Below the pieces are notes generated by a model. That model ran no database searches. It was given only the letters and a program-made list of their open reading frames with translations, and was not told the DNA's origin. A DNA stretch of 64,000 nt from Tipula vernalis. Its lineage: Eukaryota > Arthropoda > Insecta > Diptera > Tipulidae. Shown here in pieces: positions 22,947 to 32,091 of the stretch. The translations under genes and the position numbers were made by a program. The stretch spans positions 258,611,368-258,675,367 of the forward strand of contig OY282560.1 of the NCBI GenBank assembly GCA_958295665.1, given 5' to 3'. The first letter of the stretch is position 1; each line of letters starts with the position of its first letter.

Positions 22947-23670
22947 ACTGAAACTTGGTGGCCGAGGTGGATGATGAAAAAAAAATTTTTTCCGAAACTA
23001 AAAGTCCTAGAGACTTGTAATTAGGTACTCGCTATATGTATACTATCAATATACTTTGGTGTGAGTTTCAAGTCTCTAGGACTTTTAGTTTCGGAAATAA
23101 TTTTTTTTCATCGACCACCAAGTTTCGCCACCAAGTTTCAGGTTGATTTGACGTAAGTAAGCCATTAAAAATTCTCTATATTTTTTACGGCTTAGGAGTT
23201 TAGGTTTTTAAGTAGAACATAGTCAGACGTATTATTTTCAATTGTTTTTTTGGAGATTTACTAATGGGAGAATATTTAATGGCTTACTTACGTCAAATCA
23301 AACTGAAACTTGGTGGCCGAGGTGGACGATAAAAAAAATTTTTTTTTTCGAAACTAAAAGTCCTAGAGACTTGTAATTAGGTACTCGCTATATGTATACT
23401 ATCAATATACTTTGGTGTGAGTTTCAAGTCTCTAGGACTTCTAGTTTCGGAAGTAATTTTTTTTCATCGACCACCAAGTTTCGCCACCAAGTTTCAGGTT
23501 GATTTGACGTAAGTAAGCCATTAAAAATTCTCTATATTTTTTACGGCTTAGGAGTTTAGGTTTTTAAGTAGAACATAGTCAGACGTATTATTTTCAATTG
23601 TTTTTTTGGAGATTTACTTATGGGAGAAAATTTAATGGCTTACTTACGTCAAATCAAACTGAAACTTGGT
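22947..23670. repeat. Tandem duplication of a ~355-bp palindrome-containing unit
   Basis: Two consecutive units start at the block actgaaacttggtggcc (22947 and 23302), and a third partial start lies at 23658. Each unit contains an inverted pair (ctaaaagtcctagagacttg and the complement of caagtctctaggactttta). The unit junction pairs ccaccaagtttcaggttgat with the complement of atcaaactgaaacttggtgg. The array therefore alternates two hairpins. The two units differ at only a few bases. Confidence 0.85.
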
Positions 23671-23919
23671 GGCCACCTCCCGCCCAAAATTTTGATTTTA
23701 AGGGGTATTTATATGTGCATTTTTCACAAAGGTGTATATGTGCATTTTTTCGTTTTTATCGAATTATTCTCTCTACGCTTCACCAATACAACATAAACAT
23801 TGAAATATACATAAGGTTATAAATGATAAAAAAATAAATATACAATGTTTTTGTATTTCTCTTTTCTTCATTTTTTGTCTATGTATGTTTAAGTAAATCA
23901 TATGATTTCTATATATAAA

Positions 23920-24092
23920 ATTTTTATTTATACGTGTATTTATTAGTGTAGGTCAGGTATTATTGTAGGTCATTAACCTTTGAGGCAAATTTTTATTTAT
24001 ACGTGTATTTATTAGTGTGGGTCAGTTATAACATAATAAAAACAAGTTTTCCAACCGGAATTGTATTTATTAGTGTAGGTCAGGTATAACCT
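23920..24092. repeat. Three short direct repeats
   Basis: The phrase gtgtatttattagtgtaggtc, or a close variant, occurs near 23934, 24003 and 24063, partly preceded by tttttatttatac. AT-rich, no coding potential. Confidence 0.55.
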
Positions 24093-24258
24093 ATATATAC
24101 ATATATATATAAATATATAGAACTTCTGGCATGGGTAATTAATTTTTTTCAGTGTTTTGATTGTTATTTTTTTATTTATATTTAGAAATAAAAACAAGTT
24201 TTCCAATTGTAAAGCGAAATACTATACTCCATATAACAAATCTTCGAATTTTTTAACT

Positions 24259-24833
24259 TAGTAAAATATTACGTAAAAATTTTTTTACCCAAATTTAAAT
24301 TTGTTCAACAATTCTCAATATTGTACGGAAGTGAAAATGTTTCGTACAACGTACATAACTTGCTTCATTTATCACAAGATGCAAAAGAGCTTGGCAACCT
24401 CAATAGTTATAGTGCTTTCAAGTTCGAAAATTTCATGCAACAATTGAAAAAAATGGTAAAAAAAGGTGCATTTCCGATACAACAGATCTTAAATAAACTA
24501 AAAGAAAAAGAGGAATTCCAAAAAACTGCAACTCCACCACCGTATTCTAAGATTTTTTCACTATCCATATCACATCCTAATAATTATTGTATAGCGAGTG
24601 AAAAAATAATAAAAATTGAAAAAATAGAAGGTGAACTTGTAAGCGGACGTGTTCTGTTAAATGTGGACAATTTCTTTCAGTATCCTTTGTTGTCGTCTCA
24701 CATAGGAATTTACAGCAGTCATTCGGAATTTTATTCAGACACCATTAAAATATTTGAATTGAAAAATGTCAAAAAGATTATTAAAATACCAACCAGATCG
24801 AAAACGATCTACATTAAAATGTTACATTTATAA
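24259..24833 (+). pseudogene. Transposase C-terminal domain (DUF4218-like, CACTA/EnSpm type)
   Basis: An open frame from a possible acceptor near 24259 to a stop at 24833 carries FSILYGSENVSYNVHNLLHL and YSAFKFENFMQQLKKMV. These blocks typify the C-terminal region of Transposase_21/DUF4218 proteins found in many arthropod transposon-derived genes. A large catalytic region should precede it but was not found upstream, so this is a fragment or the last exon of a dispersed gene. The remaining frame is undamaged. It is followed after 33 bases by a second ORF in the same direction, a pairing often seen in this transposon group. Confidence 0.55.
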
Positions 24834-24866
24834 TATTCGTTTCTTTTTTACAGTTAATTACTCAAG

Positions 24867-25651
24867 ATGAACACAAATTACGATTCCGACGAAACACAAA
24901 TAACATCAGGTAATAAATTGTTCACTAAATACATAATTGATTTTAATATTTTATTAATTAAATTAGATGGCATTCATTTCAATACAAACAATAATACTCA
25001 ATCCGAATATTTTGGGCCTAATGAGGATTGCAACTACCGGCATAAATTTCTCCGGATAAAGAATGTAATACCACAAACAAGCACACCGATCCAGCATTCC
25101 AAACAATTTGTATATAAAAAACCGCAGGATATTAGAAATACAGCATCACCAAAGAAACTACCATCGACGAACTCACCAATTCAGTGTACTGAAGCAAGGA
25201 CACTTATCCAGAATTCAGAGATAAACATACAAGATACGCATACAAACCCATCGGCAATAGCACGAAGCATACAGGCACCAAAGAAAATAATTTCACCGAT
25301 TCCAGTACGAAGCCAAATCTTAGCGGAAAATTATAAAATAACAAGCACACCGATCCAGCATTCCAAACAATTTGTATATAAAAAACCGCACAGCAAGTAG
25401 CTGCCAAATATTCTTGGTTTGGCAAAAACGGCAAGCTGCCGGTTAAGTCTTATCAAATTTTAAACATGATTAAAGGTAATATTTTTCTTTTTAATTTTTT
25501 CTAAATAATCTAAATTATTCATTAAAATTGTAGAAATTGCAATGAAGAAATTTCCCAGCTCTAGACCCTGTGATGTATTAACGATAACGAAACGTTGGTT
25601 TAATTACACCAACGATAGGATTAAGCGGCAAAAGGAAAATACGAGTAATTA
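24867..25651 (+). pseudogene. Companion ORF with STPIQHSKQFVYKKP repeats and a DUF4806-like end
   Basis: The first part (24867-25400, 177 codons) is Ser/Thr/Pro/Lys-rich and contains TSTPIQHSKQFVYKKP twice, encoded by near-identical DNA at about 25077-25125 and 25343-25391. An internal GT...AG pair (24909-24966) could be an intron. After a stop, another frame reads AAKYSWFGKNGKLPVKSYQI to a donor at about 25474. After an acceptor near 25533 it continues as MKKFPSSRPCDV and RWFNYTNDRIKRQKE to a stop at 25651. That tail resembles the DUF4806 module that accompanies DUF4218 transposases (moderate certainty). The frame change around 25398 suggests decay or a missed splice site. Confidence 0.4.
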
Positions 25652-26348
25652 AACGTGAAAGAATTTTTGTGAAAGATTAGTTCCTACGAAATTTGAATTA
25701 CCTGAAAACCATTATTTTATTTTGTTTATGTTTATTTTATTAATTGTTTTTGAATTAATTGTTATACAAAGATTTATTTTAGAGAGGTAGAATTCTAAAT
25801 CCTCCCCATGATATTAAATTTTATTTAGTTAAATTTAAATTATTTTTATGTTTATTTAATTTTTATATTTTTTATTTTTATGTATTATCAATGAATTATT
25901 ATTATTAATATAATTAATAAATTATTAATAAAATTGGATTTTGCTACAAAATATATTTTTATTTTCCTTCTGCAACAAATTAATTTTGAAATATCATCCC
26001 GCCTCACTTTAGTTCCTCAACTATGTGTTAAAATTGAGTTCCGTTTGAGAATTTAATTTAATACGACAAAATGTGGCAAATTTATAACAAAATTACAATT
26101 CTTTTTTGCGAAACAAAATTGAAAGAAAAAAACGTCTCCGTAATTTTTCTAATTTTCTCATACCAGTTGACTCAAAAATAATTTAAGATTATCACACAAA
26201 ATTGAATCAAATTTGAACTAGTCATATATAAGTGCTGTCAGTTTAGAGTCAATTTTAATTCGCCTTGCTTAGAGGGTGGTCTGGATGAATAAGTCTGTGT
26301 GCGAAACGAAATAAAAAGCGCATAAAAAGTTAAAATGTTGACATTTTA
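25652..26348. other. AT-rich non-coding interval
   Basis: No gene recognised. Confidence 0.3.
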
Positions 26349-26888
26349 TAGCCGATTTAGACGTACCAACATTTTTTTCCCAACAAAAAATGAAGATATT
26401 AGTATATTACGATTTTCATTTGTAAGACAAGAACAAAAAAATAATCCAACAAAATTTTGTTGGGTTTTTTTCTTTTTTTTTTTCCAACAATGTTACTATA
26501 AAAACAAATTTGACTATAAAATATACTCGACCCGAGTATATTTTATAGTAACAAACAACAACAAACACAATAAAAATGGCGATTTTAGAAATTTTTATAG
26601 CGCTTTATTTTATTTTTTAAAAATTTTAGTAATAAAATAAAATTTACGTTCGAAAATTATTCATTTCACGCGGAAAACCCATAATTTTGCCAAATAAACT
26701 AGTATCACCGCGGTATTTATCAAAAATTATATCGTCGATTTTATACCGCCAAAAAATTATGGTATGACGAGATTTTTGTTGTATACTTTTCTCTTTTTAT
26801 CGCGTGTTCATTTTTTTGTATTGCGTGTAGCTCTAAGTGTCAACAAAAAAAATGTTGGAAAAAAATGTTGGTACGTCTAAATCGGCTA
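26349..26888. mobile_element. MITE with TAGCCGATTTAGACGTACCA termini
   Basis: The left terminus TAGCCGATTTAGACGTACCA (26349) is inverted at the right end (to 26888), with TA on both flanks (26347-26348 and 26889-26890). Inside, 26514-26551 holds an almost perfect short palindrome (ctataaaatatactcg and its complement). The TA flanks suggest a Tc1/mariner-type mobiliser. Non-coding. Confidence 0.75.
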
Positions 26889-27402
26889 TAATTCACCACA
26901 AAAATTTTAACTGGTCCCTAGATAAAAAAAATAAAGTAAAAAAGTGCTAAATAAAAAAAATAAAGTAAAAAAGTGCACTGTGCAACAGGTCAGTAAGTCA
27001 TTGCGATTTTGGCGTTTATTTTGGACGGACTTTTGGTGGTGTGTTTAATTATAAAATTCTAAATTCTAAATTTTTCTTTAGCAAAAAACGAGCGTAAGGG
27101 ATCGATCCAGATATGGTAGAACGGGTAGAACGATATGCATTTATCAATACGGAAAATTTTGGATATTGGCCGGCCTTTGTAAGTGATATTTTTTATTTAT
27201 TTATTTTGTGTAGCTTAAAAGGATTTTGTTTTGTTTACTGATATTACATATTATTATGATTTTCTTAAAATAATATTAATTTTCAATAAAATTTTCAAAT
27301 CAATATGTATTGTATGACATAATCGTATCTCGTGATCTCGTGCTTTTCGGCTGTGTAATAGCTGTTTATCCATTACGGTAATATGAGTAACCGTAAGCCG
27401 TC
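26889..27402. other. Non-coding interval before the kelch pseudogene
   Basis: There is a 22-bp tandem pair (ctaaataaaaaaaataaagtaaa type) near 26925-26975. A short open stretch at 27113-27180 ends at a possible donor (ctttgtaagt), but I cannot assign it. Confidence 0.3.
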
Positions 27403-27903
27403 ATGCGGTGCGTGCAACAAGGTGGTGAAGGTGATACTGCGGTCGCGTATGAAGATAAAATTTATATATGGGGTGGCCGAAATGATGAGCTATAGTGTAA
27501 CACATTATTGTGTTTTGATGTGAAAAGTTTACGAAGGTCAAAACCCAGTGTAACGGGAAATATACCGGGAGCCCGAGATGGGCATACGGCATGTGTGGCA
27601 AATGTTAAAATGTATATATTTGGTGGATTTGAGGATGATATTGATCAATTTACGTGTGAAGTATGCGCTCTTGATTTGGAAACTATGAATTGGGAATATG
27701 TGCAGACATTCGGAGCGCCGCCTTCATATCGGGATTTTCATTCAGCGACTGCAATCAACAATGAAATGTATATATTTGGAGGACGAGGCGATCGCCATGG
27801 CCCGTATCATTCGCGGGAGGAGATTTATACAACAGAAATAATTTATTTGGATTTAGGTACGCAGCAATGGCATGGTCAAGTTTTGAATAGGTTTTGGTAC
27901 TGA
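27403..27903 (+). pseudogene. KLHDC3-type kelch-repeat fragment with premature stop
   Basis: The reading frame covers about two and a half kelch repeats closest to KLHDC3 (Peas): YEDKIYIWGGRNDE, then IPGARDGHTACV with MYIFGGFEDD, then YRDFHSATAINNEMYIFGGR with GPYHSREEIY. A TAG at 27493-27495 replaces a codon inside the first repeat. The conserved tryptophan in the SLRWSKP position is an arginine, and the histidine before the first repeat core has changed. The N-terminal and C-terminal repeats are absent nearby. This is a degenerate partial duplicate. A functional parental copy should exist elsewhere. Confidence 0.7.
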
Positions 27904-28009
27904 CGCTTCTAAGTTGTTTGCACGAAAGAATTAAGTAGTCAACGTATTTTTGTTGTTTTCGACTGTTGGGAATGAGTATAAGAATGTACATTGATCAGGT
28001 AATAGATAG

Positions 28010-28135
28010 ATAGATTAGATAGATTTTTTTAAAAATATTTGGATTGTGAAATATTTGATTTCATATGGATTTGATTTCGTATGGATTTGATTTCGTGTGA
28101 ATTTGATTTCATATGGATTTGATTTCGCATGGTTC
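28010..28135. repeat. Short tandem repeats (gata)n and an 18-bp minisatellite
   Basis: A short gatagatagatt tract is followed by about five copies of a unit close to atttgatttcatatgg between 28052 and 28133. Confidence 0.75.
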
Positions 28136-28289
28136 AATGTGCAGTGTGTTGTGTGACTTGTGGTGTGTGTGGTGCTTGTGTGTGAATCGTAAATCGTGAT
28201 TAAAAATTTTTTATAATAGTTAATATTTTAATAATTTAATTTGTACAATTTTGATTGTGTAAAAATTGTAAAAAACCGAAGTTAGTGGC

Positions 28290-29893
28290 TGCAATTAAAC
28301 CCAAAAAAAAAGTCCTCTAATCGAGGACTATAATCACGTTATATTTATGGGGGACTTCAACATTGACCTATTATTGGTCTCACCTGAAAGTAACAAGCTC
28401 AGGGACTTATTATCCCTCTGTAATTTTCACACACCACAGCAAAAAGCTACTAGATTTCATGATCGAGGGGGCTCCCTAATAGACCTAATTGTTTCCAACA
28501 TGCATAGTAAGGATTTCTTTCAGTTTCCGGGTATTGCTGATCACGAAGCCATAGGGGCTAATTTCCATATTAACTTTTGTGTGCATCCAGAATATATAAC
28601 TTTTAGGAACTACAATAATCTTGACATTTCTATCCTGCACGATAATATCGAAAAAACAAATTGGAGCAGGTTCTATGACAGCAAAGATGTAGACGATAAA
28701 GTCTGCATCCTTCAAGAAGTAATCTCATCCTTAATGGACGCATTCATCCCATTTACTGTACGAAAGATAACCAAAGGGGAACCTGCATGGCTCAACAGTA
28801 ACATTAAAAACACCATACAAATCCGTGACATAGCCTACCAAGTATGGAAACTCAGCCCCACTTCAGATAATAAGATCAAACTAAAATACTATGATAAAAA
28901 AGTAAAGGGTATGGTCAAGGGGGCTAGAAAAAACTATATGCGTACAAAATTTGACATCGGGCTGGGTACCAAGGTACTGTGGAGAAACCTTAAGAATGAA
29001 GGCGTAGGTAAAGAGAAACATCGCCCACGACTTATAAAATCAAACTAATTTCGGTGACATACATTTCAAAAATTATCGAAAAAGTTTGAAATGTTCTTAG
29101 TAAACCCGATTGCACCTATAAAATAGGCACAAGAGTATACAATACCTTGTTACATGTAATCTCCATATACCGCACTGTTACGTTAAATTTTGTCAACTAC
29201 AGATTGGTCCTATTCTTATTTAGAATAATTAAATCCCCTATGTCTCCATTGTATATCAAAAATAGTCTGATATTTTCCAAATCCCAACGTACCGAGCACT
29301 TAATCCTACCATCTCATAATACTAATGTCATGAGGAACTCATTGGTAGTCCGTGGTGCCATCGAATGGAATAAACTCCCAGCCGAGATCAGAAGGGTTGA
29401 GACTGTCAAAACGTTCAAAAACAAATGCGTGGAGTTCTACAACGGCACCTAGCCGGTGCAGTATGACCCAGGGAATATTTGTCTGGCTATATTATTTTAA
29501 CCTTACCTACCGATTATATTTATTACTTTTTATTATTATTATTATTCATTCATTTATTATTATTTAATTAATTATTTCATTTTATTTTATTTTATTTTAT
29601 TTCATTATACTAAATTTCTTTGGGCTGTTAGGATAACAGTAGCCAATTTCAAGCACAACGATTTTTTCTTTTTCTTGTATTACTTAAATTAAATTTTGCA
29701 ATATAGTAGGAAACACTACCTTATTTTACTACCAATCAATTATTATTTTAAGTTAAGTAAATGAAATACCTATATGTTCAACCTTTGTTGTGATATTATA
29801 CTATAATATATTTAATGTAATCTGATTGACCCACGACCGTGACCTCAGTTGTCACTGGGCTCAATTCTTTTGGAATAAATAAATAAATAAATT
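28290..29893 (+). mobile_element. Internally deleted non-LTR retrotransposon
   Basis: A second LINE lineage lies here on the + strand. Its 5' part encodes the endonuclease C-terminal half (28347-29048: MGDFNIDLLL, GGSLIDLIVSN, GIADHEAIGANF). The reverse transcriptase core is missing. The 3' part (29147-29452) encodes the conserved C-terminal tail with LVVRGAIEWNKLPAEIRR. A 3' UTR follows and ends in an (aaat)n tail at about 29876-29893. The deletion between about 29050 and 29140 removes the whole catalytic domain, so the copy is dead. The microsatellite-like tail is typical of CR1/Jockey-like elements. Confidence 0.75.
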
Positions 29894-29895
29894 TT

Positions 29896-30029
29896 TCACA
29901 TCTTCAACCAATGACTCCGGATATAGTTAAGGTCGACTGAATATTTAAATGATCGAGCGTAATATTTGGGGCAACACCTTTCAGTTGAAGTTCATTTTTC
30001 ATGACTTTATAGTCGCACAGATTTATTTC
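29896..30029 (-). other. Coding-like fragment on the minus strand, unrecognised
   Basis: About 41 codons read EINLCDYKVMKNELQLKGVA, followed by alternating polar/hydrophobic residues ending in TLTISGVIG and a stop. The pattern faintly resembles the lipid-binding JHBP/takeout fold, but this is only an impression. There is no start codon. Confidence 0.2.
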
Positions 30030-30059
30030 CATTTTTATAGATTTTTTATTTATTTATAG

Positions 30060-30426
30060 ATAATTCCGATTAATGAAAAAGATTTAAAAATTGTATGGAT
30101 TGAAAACGGGTACCCAGACTCTTACTCTGACATAAGTCAAGTCAAGGAAATTTTAGAGGTAATAAATCTGGATGAGCTGTTAACGGATAAAGCACATTAC
30201 CAAAATTTCAAAAAAACATTACTAAAAATGAAAGATTGCGTGTCTCAGGAGGAGGCTGACCATATAAAGCGTCTTTTATACGGTACATCAAAACATATAT
30301 ACATATTTCTAATATTTATCATATATTTAATTTTTTTCTTTCCTTTTAGTCGGAAGAAGACGAGGGCGGCCGGCGAAAATTACAAGTTTATATTATTTAT
30401 TATATTATTTCATTATATTATCATAG
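30060..30426 (+). CDS. Unrecognised two-exon fragment ending in an AT-hook
   Basis: Exon a (30060-30282) opens after a clear acceptor (tttatttatag) and encodes about 74 residues, including LKIVWIENGYPDSYSDISQV, VINLDELLTDKAHYQNF and EEADHIKRLLY. It ends at a donor (ggtaca, GT at 30283). Exon b (30350-30426) follows an acceptor (ttccttttag). In the phase set by exon a it encodes GRRRGRPAK, a textbook AT-hook, and then a short hydrophobic tail to a TAG. The phase match and the AT-hook support a real splice. The upstream part of the gene was not found. It may be the end of a DNA-binding gene or of a transposon-derived one. Confidence 0.4.
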
Positions 30427-30450
30427 CGTATTTTACTGAAAAAATATCTA

Positions 30451-30694
30451 CACCCCAATTCCCATAGTCGTGTCATTTCATGTGATGTGACTATAGTCGT
30501 ATCACGTCACTTGAAAATTGCTATTCTTGAAGGCGAACCAAGTGACACGACTGCAACTTGAAATATATTAGGCAAAGTAGAAATAAAATCGTTATATAAC
30601 AACAATCTTATTATTTTAAACAATAACATATTTAAAACAGTGCACAAAATTATCCAAAAAGGAATATTTTAAAATATATAAAATAAAATAATTG
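30451..30694. mobile_element. CACCCCAATT-family MITE, left part (uninterrupted)
   Basis: It matches 11322-11570 plus the first bases after the LINE at 12531, but without the LINE. After about 30694 the similarity to the rest of the family is lost, so this copy lacks its right end. Confidence 0.8.
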
Positions 30695-31554
30695 ATTAAA
30701 AACGAAAAAGTAAGGTATTTACAAACTGATGGAAATACATCAAACATATATATAAAAAAAAAAAAAAAAAGATTGGAATGAAGGGAGGGGTAGAATAAGC
30801 AAGAACTAAAGAGTTATAATGTTAGAATTATAAGTATAAAGAAATCGTAAAACTGTAAAACTATGTAAAAGAAAATTGAAAAATGTAATCTTAGTAGCAA
30901 ATTGATGGTTACACATCAGCTATATAAATAAAAAAAAAAAAAATAAAAAAAAATAAAAACTTGAAATTTGGACTTTAATTACAATTTAATGAAATACATT
31001 TTTTTTTTGTGTGTGTTTAGAACATTATAAAACATAGTGAATTTACTGATGTGTACAAAATAAGTGTACAAAATTCGAAAATATTTAAAATCATTGTGTA
31101 CAAGTGATGTAAATGTTTGTAAACAAATAAAAATTTACTTACCGGTGAAATGTAAACCCTTTTTTCTCAATTTTTGCTTTATATCGGGTATTTTTGCACT
31201 TATTCACACAACACTATACATATTTTTAACAAATAAATTTATTTTTAGAAAGAACACTTTTCTTTTTTATTCAAGATTTGCCTTGTCAACTTTAAAAAAC
31301 CAAAACCTCAAATGAAACAATTTTTCTAACCAATATGGCGTTGGTAAATAAAGAAAGACAAAAAACAAACGAAAACGGCTTCAATTGTTTTTATGATTTT
31401 ATATAGGATTTTTGTTTCCTTCTATCCTTTTGTTCATTATCTGTGTGCACTAACGATAAGAGTCTACGCCATTTTACAACGTGATCACAATTACAACAAA
31501 ATAACTATAAAAAATTACTATTAAATATTACCAAAACTAAAAAAAAATATATAT
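30695..31554. other. AT-rich non-coding interval with poly-A tracts
   Basis: Two poly-A tracts (30752-30771, 30932-30956) each follow a related phrase of the type gatg(g)...acatcag/aaacatatataaa, suggesting a local duplication. No gene was recognised. Confidence 0.35.
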
Positions 31555-32048
31555 TGTGACGGTGACACCTAGTGTGTAATAGAATAAGTAAAACTAATAG
31601 CTCAATGTTTTACTGTACTAAATGGAATTTTCCATGATAAAAATTGTTACGTAATGTTTCTACGCTATTCCAACTGGAAAAGTCGTGAACTTTCGAGAAG
31701 CTTGGTTTGTGTATATAAAAAGGCGAACAAGATCGAATTGGATTATTAGTATTTGGAACGCGATAGTGTAAACTTGTAAGATTATTAGTAATATTTGGTA
31801 CGCCGTATAAAGATTAAAAAGGAATTAAAAAGTGATTTAAAAAGTGTTTTTGTGCGAAATAAAAAGTAAAAGTGATTAGTAAAAATTGAGAATAATTTAT
31901 ATAAAGTGATTTTGTGAATTTTGATTGATAAACTGTGTTGTAATAAATTTTGTGAAATAAATAAATTCGTTGGTGATAAATTGAATTGAGTTTGTATTAT
32001 TCACAATCCAGTGATACGAACCTTGATTGACAAGGCAAAAACGTAACA
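31555..32048 (+). repeat. 5' LTR of gypsy element 1
   Basis: It begins TGTGACGGTGACACC and ends AAACGTAACA. It carries a TATATAAAA box at 31713-31720 and, just upstream, a heat-shock-element-like array. Elements 2-4 have shorter (443-444 bp) LTRs of the same family. Confidence 0.9.
31687..31704 (+). promoter_or_regulatory. Heat-shock-element-like array in LTR
   Basis: GAActTTCgaGAAgcTTG gives three perfect alternating nGAAn units plus a fourth with one mismatch. It lies 8 bases from a TATA box, a spacing that suits a promoter-proximal HSF site. The 3' LTR repeats it at about 34662. Elements 2-4 keep a shorter TTCtaGAA core at the same place (e.g. 44139-44146). Confidence 0.45.
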
Positions 32049-32091
32049 ATTTGGTGACAGCGGCGGGATTGTGAATAAAAAGATAAAGAAA

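Noticed and set aside
27113..27180. Short frame starting MVERVERYAFINTENFGYW
   Set aside because: Only about 22 codons to a possible donor, no family recognised, and no partner exon.
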